A stretch of 37,704 nucleotides of DNA from an uncultured Clostridia bacterium (GCA_945915235.1 CAMEEX010000010.1:1-37704); one strand, 5' to 3'; positions 26,077 to 34,561 are shown, numbered from the stretch's first letter. A program made the numbers and translations. Notes: generated by a model not told the origin, from the letters alone.

Positions 26077-26116
26077 AACATGAACGGGCAGATGCATCTG
26101 TATCACCCGAATTCAA

Positions 26117-26145
26117 ATGATAACAAAATACTTCATATTTGTCAA
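26117..26145 (-). promoter_or_regulatory. Promoter of tRNA-Thr
   Basis: Minus strand: -35 TTGACA (26140-26145), 17-bp spacer, -10 TATCAT (26117-26122), about 40 bp upstream of the mature tRNA. Confidence 0.8.
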
Positions 26146-26178
26146 GAAATTATTTAAAATCTTTTTATAATTTTTTCA

Positions 26179-26808
26179 TTACTTCTTGGGCGTCCTGCCG
26201 TTAAATCGGTTCATCTTGCCCTTTATCCTCTGGATGGCATTGTCCACGGACTTCTCAGGTTTATCTATAAGCTGTGCAATCTCGGAATACCTCATCCCCT
26301 CAAGGTAGTAGGACAAAATCTCCTTCTCAAGCCTGCTGAGCTTACCAAGCATACGGTTCACGGTAATTTTCTCCTGCTCCTCGTTCAGTATTATGGCTTC
26401 GGGATTGATGTTCTCCGTATCGGGCAGCACGTCCGAAAGCGATGCCTCCTCGCCCGTCTCGTCGGTTATCATGCTGTATATCGAGACATAGCCGTTTAAC
26501 GGCGCGTTCTTCTTTCTGCCGTCTGCTGACACCGCCGAGATAAGCTTATTGTTTATGCAGATTGCAGCGTAGGTCATAAACGATGATGCCTTGCTCTCAT
26601 CGTAATGACCTATCGCATTGTAGAGTCCTATCATTCCCTCCTGTATCAGGTCATCGCTGTCACCGCCGACGAGGAAGTAAGCTCTCGCCTTGGAGCGGAC
26701 AAAGTCCTTATATTTTTTCAGAAGAAAGTCCTCAGCCCTCTCGTCGCCCTCCTTCGCCATTTTCACGAGCAGCTCGTCGGAATATCCCTTATAGTTCTTT
26801 TTTTCCAT
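26179..26808 (-). CDS. sigH: RNA polymerase sigma factor SigH (Spo0H)
   Basis: 209 residues. Region 2 reads RSKARAYFLVGGDSDDLIQEGMIGLYNAI in conserved order (about 38-66), with DDLIQEG typical of region 2.2, and region 4 has the HTH MRYSEIAQLIDKPEKSVDNA (about 172-191). Sigma-H controls the start of sporulation and other stationary-phase genes. Its place after cysS-mrnC-rlmB is that of sigH in Bacillus, although yacP (an RNA-binding PIN-like gene usually between) is missing. Confidence 0.93.
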   Translation of the reverse strand: MEKKNYKGYSDELLVKMAKEGDERAEDFLLKKYKDFVRSKARAYFLVGGDSDDLIQEGMIGLYNAIGHYDESKASSFMTYAAICINNKLISAVSADGRKKNAPLNGYVSIYSMITDETGEEASLSDVLPDTENINPEAIILNEEQEKITVNRMLGKLSRLEKEILSYYLEGMRYSEIAQLIDKPEKSVDNAIQRIKGKMNRFNGRTPKK

Positions 26809-26848
26809 CTGACAAAATCTCCATTTCAGATTTCGGGCACAATTTATC

Positions 26849-27595
26849 CTACTTACTCATCATTCTCTGACGGACAATCTCATAGGAAAGCACCCCCGCC
26901 GCAACCGACGCATTGAGTGAATCGATATCACCCTTCATAGGAATTGAAGTAATGAAATCGCACTTTTCCTTTATAAGACGGCTCACGCCCTCGCCCTCAT
27001 TGCCGATGACAAGCCCGATAGGTCCCGTGAGGTTCTGTCTGTACATAAGCTCCCCGCCCATGTCAGCGCAGACGAACCACATGCCCTCCTTTTTAAGCTC
27101 GTCGATGGTACTCGCAAGGTTGGTCACCTTTGCCACAGGTGTGTAATTAATCGCACCTGCGCTGGTCTTTGCAACGACTGCGGTGAGTCCTACAGCGCGG
27201 CGCTTAGGAATGATTACCCCGTGTGCACCCGCAAGATTTGCCGTTCTTATGATTGCGCCGAGATTGTGCGGATCCTCGATGCCGTCAAGCAGGAGTATGA
27301 ACGGCGGCTCTCCCTTAGCCTTGGCAGCGTCTAAAATATCAGAAACCTCCGCGTACTCATAAGCAGCCGCCTTAGCAATCGCACCCTGATGATGCCCTGT
27401 CTGGCTCATCTCGTCAAGTCTTTCCTTCGTGACAAAATTAATGATCGTGTCACCCTTCTTAGCCTCGCGCACTATCGTCTTAATCGGTCCGTCCTGACAG
27501 CCGTCAAGCACATAGAGCTTGTCTATGGTCTTTCCCGAGCGGAACGCTTCTATGACGGCATTGCGGCCCTCTATCGTGTATTCTTCGTATCTCAA
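26849..27595 (-). CDS. rlmB: 23S rRNA (guanosine-2251-2'-O)-methyltransferase RlmB
   Basis: A 248-residue SpoU/TrmH-type 2'-O-methyltransferase. The N-terminal substrate domain begins EGRNAVIEAFRSG. The knotted SPOUT domain has LDGIEDPHNLGAIIRTA (motif 1, about 100-116), LVIGNEGEGVSRL (motif 2, about 195-207), and IPMKGDIDSLNASVAAG (motif 3, about 217-233). The start codon is TTG at 27595, with AGGAG seven bases upstream; no better start lies nearby. About 280 bp of repeat-like DNA separate it from mrnC. Confidence 0.96.
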   Translation of the reverse strand: MRYEEYTIEGRNAVIEAFRSGKTIDKLYVLDGCQDGPIKTIVREAKKGDTIINFVTKERLDEMSQTGHHQGAIAKAAAYEYAEVSDILDAAKAKGEPPFILLLDGIEDPHNLGAIIRTANLAGAHGVIIPKRRAVGLTAVVAKTSAGAINYTPVAKVTNLASTIDELKKEGMWFVCADMGGELMYRQNLTGPIGLVIGNEGEGVSRLIKEKCDFITSIPMKGDIDSLNASVAAGVLSYEIVRQRMMSK

Positions 27596-27626
27596 GTTGT
27601 GCTCCTTTCATATGCATACACCGGAC

Positions 27627-27767
27627 GTTGTGTAATTTTGCTATATTGCCGTCAGGAACGCTTTCGCTGCGTTTTGCTACGCAACGGCGCATAGGCGGCT
27701 AAAATACAGCCGCCAAACGCCGGCGAGCAAAAAGCACCTGACTTGCAATATAGCAAAACTACACAAC
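27627..27767. repeat. 141-bp palindromic element (REP/MITE-like)
   Basis: Outer arms 27627-27656 and 27737-27767 are near-perfect inverted repeats of about 30 bp (they differ by one base and one short indel), beginning GTTGTGTA. Inside is a GC-rich hairpin GGCGGCT/AGCCGCC (27694-27714) flanked by CGGCG/CGCCG. No ORF and no T-run are present. It lies between rlmB and mrnC and interrupts the usual tight spacing, so a small inserted repeat is the simplest reading. Confidence 0.6.
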
Positions 27768-27833
27768 TGTTCAGTATTTAGTTCAAATTTAACAATTACT
27801 TTATTTTATATAATTTCAGTACATAGTAATTAA

Positions 27834-27896
27834 TCAAATGATTATTTATTCGAGCAGTAATTTGATTATTTCAAGTTGTTATTTGATTAATTCCAG
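27834..27896 (-). repeat. 21-bp tandem repeat over the 3' end of mrnC
   Basis: Three units of about 21 bp: 27876-27896 (inside and across the mrnC stop), 27855-27875, and a diverged one at 27834-27854. The first two agree at most positions (CTGGAATTAATCAAAT and CTTGAAATAATCAAAT). In the mrnC frame they encode LELIK-like heptads, so the gene tail appears to be one unit of an expanded coding repeat cut by a stop codon. Confidence 0.5.
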
Positions 27897-28307
27897 CTTA
27901 TCAAATGCGAGCTTGATTATCTCGAGGGCACGCTTACTGTCGCCCTTGAGGTAGAGCCAGCCCAAGAGGGCTTCGAAGCCTGTGGCGCGGCGGTAGTCGC
28001 TTACGGTGGCGTTCTTGGCTGTGGAGAATGACTTGGCGTTGCGTCCTCTTTTGTATACGGCGAGCTCCTCCTCGGTGAGGAGCTCTGCTTCCACAAGCAT
28101 GTTTATCATCTTTGACTGGGTTGGCGCCTTGGCCAGGTCGCTCGCTTTTTTGTTGAGCTTGTTGACGGGGGCATTTCCTTTGTTTACGAGGAGTGTCCTG
28201 ATTGTCAGCTCGTACACGCAGTCGCCTATATATGCGAGTGTGAGCGGCGAATAACTGTCAGCGTCCACGTCCTTTAGCTCAAATACTTCACGGATTACTT
28301 TGTCCAT
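27879..28307 (-). CDS. mrnC: Mini-ribonuclease III MrnC
   Basis: MrnC matures the 23S rRNA ends. The 142-residue protein holds only the RNase III catalytic domain, with LAYIGDCVYELTIR (about residues 23-36) and FEALLGWLYLKGD near the C-terminus, including the acidic residues expected at both metal sites. It lacks a double-stranded RNA binding domain, as is normal for this family. The ATG at 28307 overlaps the cysS stop (TAATG); an in-frame ATG at 28322 is further inside cysS. The tail (LELIK) lies in a tandem repeat. Confidence 0.95.
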   Translation of the reverse strand: MDKVIREVFELKDVDADSYSPLTLAYIGDCVYELTIRTLLVNKGNAPVNKLNKKASDLAKAPTQSKMINMLVEAELLTEEELAVYKRGRNAKSFSTAKNATVSDYRRATGFEALLGWLYLKGDSKRALEIIKLAFDKLELIK

Positions 28308-29728
28308 TATGCTCTCTCCCAAACTGTTCCTTCTCTGGTGTCCTTTATCACGATGCCCTTTGAGAGGAGCTCCTCGCGGATTGCGTCAGCCTTGGCAAAA
28401 TCCTTCTCTTTCTTGGCAGCCTTGCGCTCCTCAATCTTTGCGAGAACGAACTGTGTGAGCTCGTCGTCCACATCGTCTGCTGCATCTGCCTTTCCGCATT
28501 CCCTTGTGAGGTTGAGTGAAAGCACCTCATCAAAGCTCTTTATGAGCTCAAGCTTTGTCTTGTCGTTGCAGTCGGCTCTGAGCACATCGTACACAACCGT
28601 TATGGCACTTGAGGTGTTGATATCGTTTGCAAGAGCATCGATAAAGCTCTCTCTGAACTTATCAAATGCCTCCTTGTCAACCTCTCCCTCGTCCTTAAGG
28701 GTTCCGATTTTCTTCACGAGCTTGTTGTAGGCTGCTGCCACATTGTCCATAATCTCGTATGAGAACTCAAGCGGCTTGCGGTAATGTGACTGCAAGCAGA
28801 ACATTCTGTATACAAGCGGGTCGTAGCCCTTCTCCTCGAGCACTGATACCGTGAGAATATTTCCCGCCGACTTGCTCATCTTTCCTGTCTTGTCGTTGAG
28901 GTGGTGAACATGGAACCAGTAATTGCACCACTTGTGTCCGAGGTAGGACTCGCTCTGTGCAATCTCGTTGGTGTGGTGCGGGAAGATATTGTCCACGCCG
29001 CCGCAGTGGATATCCATATACTCGCCGAGGTGCTTCATGCTGATGCAGGTGCACTCGATGTGCCAGCCCGGATAACCCACGCCCCAAGGGCTATCCCACT
29101 TAAGCTCCTGATTGTCGAACTTCGACTTGGTAAACCAGAGAACGAAATCCGCCTTGTTTCTCTTGTTGGTATCCTCGCTGACGTCGTCACGCACTCCGAC
29201 CATAAGCTCCTTCTCGCTCTGGCTTGAGAATACATAGTAGTCCTTGAGCTTCGAGGTATCAAAGTATACATTCTCACCCGCGATGTAAGCATATCCCTTT
29301 TCGAGAAGCACGCTCACCATGTTGATGAACTCAGGTATGCAATTTGTAGCAGGCTCAACGACATCGGGTATGCGGATATTTAACTTGTTGCAGTCAGATA
29401 AAAATGCGTCCGTATAGAACTTGGCAATCTCCATGACTGTCTTGTGCTCTCTCTTTGCACCCTTTAACATCTTATCCTCGCCCGTGTCGGCATCGCTTGA
29501 GAGATGTCCGACATCAGTGATATTCATAACTCTCTTTACATCGTAGCCCACATAGCGGAGTGTTTTCTCAAGGATATCCTCCATTATATAGCTTCTGAGA
29601 TTTCCAATGTGTGCATAGTGGTACACTGTAGGTCCGCAGGTGTACATCTTAACCTTTCCGTCCTCATTCGGGACAAAAAGTTCAACATTTCTTGTCAATG
29701 TGTTAAAAAAACGAATTCTGTTTTCCAT
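28307..29728 (-). CDS. cysS: Cysteine-tRNA ligase CysS
   Basis: Class I aminoacyl-tRNA synthetase charging tRNA-Cys. 473 residues, normal length. MYTCGPTVYHYAHIGNLRS (about 28-46) holds a zinc-binding Cys and the HIGH-type motif. IECTCISMKHLG and CGGVDNIFPHHTNE carry the other zinc ligands, and KMSKS (about 282-286) is intact. It follows cysE by 6 bp and is covered by the same T-box leader. Confidence 0.98.
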   Translation of the reverse strand: MENRIRFFNTLTRNVELFVPNEDGKVKMYTCGPTVYHYAHIGNLRSYIMEDILEKTLRYVGYDVKRVMNITDVGHLSSDADTGEDKMLKGAKREHKTVMEIAKFYTDAFLSDCNKLNIRIPDVVEPATNCIPEFINMVSVLLEKGYAYIAGENVYFDTSKLKDYYVFSSQSEKELMVGVRDDVSEDTNKRNKADFVLWFTKSKFDNQELKWDSPWGVGYPGWHIECTCISMKHLGEYMDIHCGGVDNIFPHHTNEIAQSESYLGHKWCNYWFHVHHLNDKTGKMSKSAGNILTVSVLEEKGYDPLVYRMFCLQSHYRKPLEFSYEIMDNVAAAYNKLVKKIGTLKDEGEVDKEAFDKFRESFIDALANDINTSSAITVVYDVLRADCNDKTKLELIKSFDEVLSLNLTRECGKADAADDVDDELTQFVLAKIEERKAAKKEKDFAKADAIREELLSKGIVIKDTREGTVWERA

Positions 29729-29734
29729 TGTAAT

Positions 29735-30361
29735 CTATTCCTCCATCTGTTTTACCAGTCTTGCGACCGTCTCTTTCAACTGCTGTATATCGTTCATTAC
29801 AGGGTCAGGCAGATGCACCTGGTCAAGATCCGCACTCGGTATCTTCACATTGTCGCGCTTTACGACGCGCCCCGGGACACCGACCACGGTTGAATTTGGC
29901 GGCACATCGTTAAGCACAACCGAGCCAGCACCTATCATGGAATTGGCGCCTATCGTTATGTCGCCGAGCACCTTCGCGCCGCAGCCGACCATCACATTGT
30001 CCTCGAGCGTCGGGTGTCTCTTGCCCTTCTGCTTTCCGGTACCTCCAAGCGTCACCCCCTGATAGAGCGTCACATTGTCGCCTATTATGGCGGTCTCGCC
30101 TATGACAACGCCGTGTCCATGGTCTATAAAAAGTCCCTTCCCTATCGTCGCACCCGGGTGAATTTCTATCCCCGTCTTTCTCGCAGTCCTCTGAGATATA
30201 AGACGCGCGCGGAAATAATGCTTTTTTTCATAGAGTTTATGTGCCTTCCTGTATTTTAAAATCGCCTTGAACGACGGGTACAAAAAGACCTCCATATCCG
30301 ACTTTATCGCCGGGTCCCTGTCGCGTATTATCGCAATCTCCTGTTTAATGGTTTCAAACAT
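29735..30361 (-). CDS. cysE: Serine O-acetyltransferase CysE
   Basis: CysE acetylates serine, the first step of cysteine synthesis. From the ATG at 30361 (GGAG six bases upstream) it is 208 residues; an upstream in-frame start at 30430 lies inside the T-box terminator and is rejected. The C-terminal left-handed beta helix of hexapeptide repeats is clear (IHPGATIGKGLFIDHGHG, then GDNVTLYQGVTLGG), with the catalytic His in DHGHG. It leads the cysE-cysS-mrnC-rlmB-sigH array behind a Cys T-box. Confidence 0.96.
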   Translation of the reverse strand: MFETIKQEIAIIRDRDPAIKSDMEVFLYPSFKAILKYRKAHKLYEKKHYFRARLISQRTARKTGIEIHPGATIGKGLFIDHGHGVVIGETAIIGDNVTLYQGVTLGGTGKQKGKRHPTLEDNVMVGCGAKVLGDITIGANSMIGAGSVVLNDVPPNSTVVGVPGRVVKRDNVKIPSADLDQVHLPDPVMNDIQQLKETVARLVKQMEE

Positions 30362-30412
30362 GAGCTTCTCCTTTTTTAATATATGCTTATGTAAAGATAT
30401 CAGTGGTAAAAA

Positions 30413-30689
30413 TAAAAGCCCTGCCTCCATAAAAACTATAGAGGCAAGGTTATCGCGGTTCCACTCTACTTAGAAAGAAGATATTTTCAAAAATAATCTT
30501 CTTCTATCTCGTCGACTGTTAACGGTGTCAGCCGTGGCAGGATACTTCCTTCCCCCGCCATGCTCAGGAACGCACTTCGTCAAATCCGTGTAAAGAACTT
30601 CCAGCTTCACCGCAATGCGATGAGTTCTTCTCTCTGTGACAACGGTTTTCTGACTACTCTTTTCCGTCTATGCATTTACATATATTAAC
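30413..30689 (-). promoter_or_regulatory. T-box leader (cysteine) controlling cysE-cysS
   Basis: The canonical T-box AGAGTGGAACCGCG is at 30454-30467 (minus strand). It is followed by a terminator hairpin (30418-30450, arms like GCCTC/GAGGC) and TTTTATT. Upstream lies a long stem I with AGAGAGAAG-type conserved bases, and GAAGTGCGTTC around 30568-30580 offers TGC (30572-30574) as the specifier, a Cys codon. Uncharged tRNA-Cys would stabilise the antiterminator and allow cysE and cysS expression. Confidence 0.92.
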
Positions 30690-30695
30690 ATTATT

Positions 30696-30724
30696 AGAAT
30701 ATGCATTTGGAGCCATTTTGTCAA
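30696..30724 (-). promoter_or_regulatory. Promoter of the T-box/cysE transcript
   Basis: Minus strand: -35 TTGACA (30719-30724), 17-bp spacer, -10 TATTCT (30696-30701), directly downstream of ispF and upstream of the T-box stem I. Confidence 0.7.
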
Positions 30725-30731
30725 TGTTTTT

Positions 30732-31310
30732 TTATCTTCTGGAGCAGCCGCTGCAGCCCGCGCAGCCTCCCGCGTTTCCTGAAGGTGCATCGCTCGATAT
30801 GAACTGCCCCCTCGCAATATTGTCATAGATATAGTTCTCTACTGACATTATAAGCGCCACCGCCTGCGAGGAAATTCCCTCACCCGTTCCGGTAAAGCCA
30901 AGCCCCTCCTCGGTGGTTGCCTTGACGTTCACGCGGCTTATGTCAAGCCCGAGCGTGTCCGCAATGTTCTTTCTCATCTGCTCGATATGCGGCGCCATCT
31001 TCGGCTTCTGCGCGATAATCGTGCTGTCAATGTTCTCAATCACATAGCCCTCCTCAGACAGCAGCTCGCCGACCTTTCTAAGAAGCATAAGGCTGTCAGC
31101 ACCCTTGTACTCCGGGTCAGTGTCCGGAAAATGCTTTCCTATATCCCCGAGTGCAGCCGCGCCGAGCAGCGCGTCCATAATGGCGTGCAGAAGAACGTCA
31201 GCATCCGAATGTCCCAAAAGCCCCTTCTCGTAAGGAATTTTCACACCCCCGATAATCAGATCCCTGTCGGGCACCAATCTATGAACATCATATCCCATCC
31301 CAACTCTCAT
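30732..31310 (-). CDS. ispF: 2-C-methyl-D-erythritol 2,4-cyclodiphosphate synthase IspF
   Basis: IspF forms MEcPP in the non-mevalonate isoprenoid pathway. From the ATG at 31310 (GGAGG six bases upstream) it has 193 residues. The metal ligands are visible in GYDVHRL (D7, H9) and in the [18 protein letters not shown] stretch, and the C-terminal [11 protein letters not shown] is intact. The family is usually about 160 residues; here there is an extra tail of about 30 residues ending in a Cys/Gly-rich [12 protein letters not shown]. It is followed closely by the cysE T-box promoter. Confidence 0.95.
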   Translation of the reverse strand: MRVGMGYDVHRLVPDRDLIIGGVKIPYEKGLLGHSDADVLLHAIMDALLGAAALGDIGKHFPDTDPEYKGADSLMLLRKVGELLSEEGYVIENIDSTIIAQKPKMAPHIEQMRKNIADTLGLDISRVNVKATTEEGLGFTGTGEGISSQAVALIMSVENYIYDNIARGQFISSDAPSGNAGGCAGCSGCSRR

Positions 31311-31330
31311 AATAAACCTCCGAACAACAT

Positions 31331-32980
31331 TTATATCCAAAATGGTACAATCGGTCTGCCCTCTTTGTCAAGAAAAATCGGTCTGAAATAATTGTCATTT
31401 CCGTATCGGGCACTCACGGGCTCCTCAGCTTCAGTGTTATATATGAATATGTCACTTCCGAGAACCTGCGCCTGAGCCGGATACCAGCACAGCTTACCGT
31501 CATCAGCAAGCGTTCCAATTTCAAAGCCCGGGGCTGACTCATATTCTGCGCTTTCGTTTTCCCCATATTCCGCGCTTACATTTTTCTCATTTATGCCATC
31601 TGTCTCACCGTTCTTTAAGGCTTCTATCTTTATGAGTTCTTCTTTTTTTGCTGCACCCTCGCAGTCGTACTTCTTTCTGTAAAAGCCTTCCTCGACGCCG
31701 TCAAAATGAAGAAGTATTCCCTCTTTTCCATCGCGGCTTACAAGCTCATAGCCGGACAACACTGCCCCATTGCCATTATGCCCCGAAAGCCCGAAAATAT
31801 CCTTCAATGTATTCTCAGCAAGCCTCTCGCCCACCGTCCGCTTGTCCGTCGGGTGAATGTTCTTTTTGTTTCCGCAGTCAGTTATGACCGTGAGTGACGT
31901 GTTCTTTATCGTGCGGCATATTTTGTCCTGAGCACGTCTTATGCTGCCCCAGCCATGCCCCGTTTTTTCCGTGTCAGGGTCATGCACGGGAAGCTGGACA
32001 ATGGCAAATGCCAGCTCATCATTGTGCCAGAGCCGCCTCCACTCCGCTATAAGATTTTCAAGCAGCACATCGTATATTTCATTATTATTCTCGTCGTTCT
32101 CGCCCTGATAGTAGAGAGCGCCCTTTATGGTGTAAGGGGCAATTCTTTTTATCATGCTCTCGTAAAGCCCGCAAGGTCTGTACTCAAATCTCGGTCCCGA
32201 TGGTCCCGGCCAGCGGTTTTCACCGCAGATTTCCAGCACCTTCGCCCACTCGATGTCGGGATTTTCGGCATAGCAGGCGTCAACCCGCTTGACCCACTCC
32301 TTGTAGTACTCCCTGTACTCCTCAAGCTCCCTGAGATACTCGTCAAAATCCTGGTGTGCAACCATATCCTCGTACTCACGCACAAAGTGTGCCGTCTGCT
32401 CATGCGCGAGAAGGCTCTCCCGGCTCACCCAGTTATGCGCGTAGGTTCCGCCCCAGTTGCAGCCGACTATTCCAATCGGGACATCAAGCTCCCTTCTCAT
32501 TCTCACAGCCCAATAGTATGCCACCGCAGACCACGCCGCGGTAGCTCCCGGCTCGCACTTTTGCCAGCAGCTCTCCTGCTCCGCCTTAAACAGCTCATCA
32601 CATATATAGCTCACCTTCGGAGTGTAATAAAACCTCAGCAGGTCGTCCTGCGTATGCGCCACGACCTCCTTGCCGTTATCGCTGTTTTGAAGCTCAAGCT
32701 CCATGTTCGACTGCCCGCCCGCAAGCCACACCTCGCCGACAAGCACATTCTCAAACGTCACCGTATCGTCCTTCGCTCTGACGCACAGTATAAACGGTCC
32801 GCCCGCTTCCATGGGATTTAACTTCACCTCAAAGCATCCGCCGCGAACGCGCGCCGTCACAGTCTGCCCCGCGATGGACACCTCCACATGCTCTGTATTA
32901 TCCGCCTCGCCCCATATGCACACATGTGCCCTCCTCTGAAGCACCATATTGTCACTGAAAATTGCAGGAAGTTTTATCAT
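31331..32980 (-). CDS. Sialate O-acetylesterase-like SGNH esterase
   Basis: 549 residues. GQSNME (89-94) carries the nucleophile Ser91. [12 protein letters not shown] and [10 protein letters not shown] (about 288-297) match block III of the family, and the catalytic His lies in IHPTDKR (about residue 386). The N-terminal region ([16 protein letters not shown]) is the usual beta-domain of sialate O-acetylesterases. No signal peptide is seen, so the enzyme is probably cytoplasmic and removes acetyl groups from imported sugars. A Glu/Asn-rich low-complexity insert (about residues 455-485) is odd. It ends 20 bp before ispF, an unusual partner. Confidence 0.88.
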   Translation of the reverse strand: MIKLPAIFSDNMVLQRRAHVCIWGEADNTEHVEVSIAGQTVTARVRGGCFEVKLNPMEAGGPFILCVRAKDDTVTFENVLVGEVWLAGGQSNMELELQNSDNGKEVVAHTQDDLLRFYYTPKVSYICDELFKAEQESCWQKCEPGATAAWSAVAYYWAVRMRRELDVPIGIVGCNWGGTYAHNWVSRESLLAHEQTAHFVREYEDMVAHQDFDEYLRELEEYREYYKEWVKRVDACYAENPDIEWAKVLEICGENRWPGPSGPRFEYRPCGLYESMIKRIAPYTIKGALYYQGENDENNNEIYDVLLENLIAEWRRLWHNDELAFAIVQLPVHDPDTEKTGHGWGSIRRAQDKICRTIKNTSLTVITDCGNKKNIHPTDKRTVGERLAENTLKDIFGLSGHNGNGAVLSGYELVSRDGKEGILLHFDGVEEGFYRKKYDCEGAAKKEELIKIEALKNGETDGINEKNVSAEYGENESAEYESAPGFEIGTLADDGKLCWYPAQAQVLGSDIFIYNTEAEEPVSARYGNDNYFRPIFLDKEGRPIVPFWI

Positions 32981-33141
32981 AATTGACCTCTTTTCTTAAA
33001 TAAATTGTGAAGTTCCTCCGCATCTTGTCCGCCGCCCGGCATAATATACCATTCTTCTTTTCCGTCGCTTATTTTTATTGCCAGCATCTTATCGTCTTTT
33101 ATAATCAATGTTTTCGCTGCACTCCTTACAGTCCGCTCCAT
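32977..33141 (-). pseudogene. Truncated Nudix hydrolase remnant
   Basis: A 54-residue ORF with a fair ribosome site (GGAGAGG) encodes a good Nudix N-terminus: SAAKTLIIKDDKMLAIKIS, then EEWYIMPGGGQDAEE. The similarity stops just before the REUXEE half of the Nudix box, and the frame ends at a TGA overlapping the ATG of the esterase gene. The catalytic helix and the rest of the domain are lost, which points to a deletion joining this remnant to the esterase gene. Confidence 0.6.
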
Positions 33142-33217
33142 AATCGCCTCTCCCACAAAAAAACTTCCGCTTTCAGCTCTGTCAATTCTAAGTCACCGTT
33201 TATCAACAAAAAACTCA

Positions 33218-33361
33218 TCAACCGCCGTTCTCATTTAACACATACACTTTATATACAACACCCCATTCATCATATTCCATGCAATAATAATGTTTCAAAT
33301 TGGATTTATTATCAGTATAAATATAATATGCAACTCTTCCGGCTTGAATCCATGGGTTCAT
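33218..33361 (-). CDS. Possible small protein or gene fragment
   Basis: 47-residue ORF (MNPWIQAGRVAYYIY to YVLNENGG), rich in Tyr and Trp and with protein-like composition, in the otherwise empty gap between the Nudix remnant and the DUF1989 gene. A purine-rich GGATGGGGA precedes the ATG. An upstream stop bounds the frame. I recognise no family; it could be the end of a decayed gene. Confidence 0.3.
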   Translation of the reverse strand: MNPWIQAGRVAYYIYTDNKSNLKHYYCMEYDEWGVVYKVYVLNENGG

Positions 33362-33432
33362 AAATCCCCATCCGTTATGAAATCACTCTCTTTTCCCACC
33401 CACCGCTCTCATATCTCTTACTTTACAATTTC

Positions 33433-34008
33433 TCACCGTATTTTTACTGCAATTGCTGTACATCGTCCACTATTTGTATCGCACTCCGAAACGCTGCAGG
33501 CGGATATTCCCAAAACGCAGTCAACCAATGCCATTAACACAATTCTATCTCCAGCTTTTGAAAGTGGCTTCTTAATTTGTATTTTCCCATTTTCATCAAC
33601 TACTGTATTCATAAAAAAGTTAATTGGCTGAATAATCGTTCGCTCCGTTCCAAGAGCATGGTTTATATTATCCAGACAGTTCGGGTGGTTCAAACCATTT
33701 TGATAAAAGAAATCATACATATTTTTGCTACATGATGGAAACAACAAGTCATGAGCACCCACGTCATCACTTTCCACTCTGAACATAGGCTTATATTGGT
33801 TAGAATATATAATGCTTCCAACTTCTATTTTTATTGTTTCATTGCAGTCTATTGTCACAGATGGAGAAACATATTCATCATGTGTGCCTTTTATCTCTGC
33901 AAAAAAATCTGCCACCTGTCCACCCTCTACATCAATAATCTCTATTCTTTGTCCTTTCCTCACATCAATTCGTATACCACTCTGCGGTTGAATTATATAA
34001 TTATCCAT
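33433..34008 (-). CDS. DUF1989 (urea carboxylase-associated type) protein
   Basis: 191 residues. The conserved elements of DUF1989 are visible: GGQVADFFA near residue 30, YSNQYKPMF (about 68-76), VGAHDLLFPSCS (about 83-94), and QPINFFMN (about 127-134). Members next to urea carboxylase genes are thought to help urea or amine breakdown, but no such genes are here. Its AT-rich codon use differs from the housekeeping genes, suggesting acquired DNA. GGAG precedes the ATG. Its function in this context is unknown. Confidence 0.85.
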   Translation of the reverse strand: MDNYIIQPQSGIRIDVRKGQRIEIIDVEGGQVADFFAEIKGTHDEYVSPSVTIDCNETIKIEVGSIIYSNQYKPMFRVESDDVGAHDLLFPSCSKNMYDFFYQNGLNHPNCLDNINHALGTERTIIQPINFFMNTVVDENGKIQIKKPLSKAGDRIVLMALVDCVLGISACSVSECDTNSGRCTAIAVKIR

Positions 34009-34085
34009 AATACATTATCTCCTTCACAACCTTAGGTTTATTAAGCCATATGGCAACATAACCACACATATTTAAACCAAAATAT

Positions 34086-34295
34086 TTACGCGTACAAAAA
34101 TTGACCTTCAGGCTCAGGAATTTCTCTTCCGAGTTCTTTAGCCGTTTCTATCCACTCTTTCATCACAATCTCAACATTTTCAAGTGCCTGCCGCGCCGTT
34201 CTCCCGTCAGCCATACAGCCCGCAAGCTCCGGCACCTTGGCAAGAAAGCACTCATCTTCTTCTGACCAGAAAATTATTATCTAATATTTAAGCAT
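34086..34295 (-). pseudogene. HicB-like antitoxin broken by an in-frame stop
   Basis: Reading from ATG 34295 gives MLKY, then a TAG stop (34281-34283), then IIIFWSEEDECFLAKVPELAG, CMADGRTARQALENVEIVM and KEWIETAKELGREIPEPEG, which is the HicB family pattern (69 codons in all). The stop sits where a Tyr or similar residue is expected. A GGAGG lies upstream. No HicA toxin gene is next to it, so this is a stranded, inactivated antitoxin. Confidence 0.7.
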
Positions 34296-34364
34296 TGTAA
34301 TGTCTGCCTCCATTGCTAAAACAAGCTTCGCCGTTGCTTTTTTCTGAGCTTCTGACACTGACAT
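34281..34364 (-). pseudogene. Fragment of a ribbon-helix-helix antitoxin start
   Basis: An ATG with a perfect GGAGG seven bases upstream opens a 27-residue frame beginning MSVSEAQKKATAK. This is almost the start of the intact antitoxin at 37334-37519 (MSVTEAQKKATIK). After this the sequence departs and runs, in the same frame, into the hicB remnant stop. It looks like a recombination scar between two antitoxin genes. Confidence 0.5.
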
Positions 34365-34389
34365 CGCGCCGCCTCCTTTATTTTGTTAT

Positions 34390-34418
34390 ATTATATAGGC
34401 GTCTGCAAAACGCCACAA
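34390..34418 (-). promoter_or_regulatory. Promoter of the decayed antitoxin locus
   Basis: Minus strand: -35 TTGTGG (34413-34418), 17-bp spacer, -10 TATAAT (34390-34395). The -10 region and downstream bases (TATAATATAACAAAA) are the same as at the intact antitoxin promoter near 37542, which supports common origin. Confidence 0.6.
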
Positions 34419-34561
34419 GCCGCATAAATACGGCATTTTTTGTTACTAAACTCAAAAATTTCCTCTCCGTTTTTGATATAATGAGCGCAAGAGAGCCAGC
34501 GGAAGCCTCCTCATGATATAATGGAGTGGTTCAGAAACGAATTACCGCCTGATAATATATA

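Noticed and set aside
27834..27896. CRISPR array
   Set aside because: Short contiguous tandem units without spacers, and no cas genes.
31955..32821. 288-codon plus-strand ORF inside the esterase gene
   Set aside because: Antisense shadow of a gene with intact catalytic motifs and a normal ribosome site; it lacks its own start signal.
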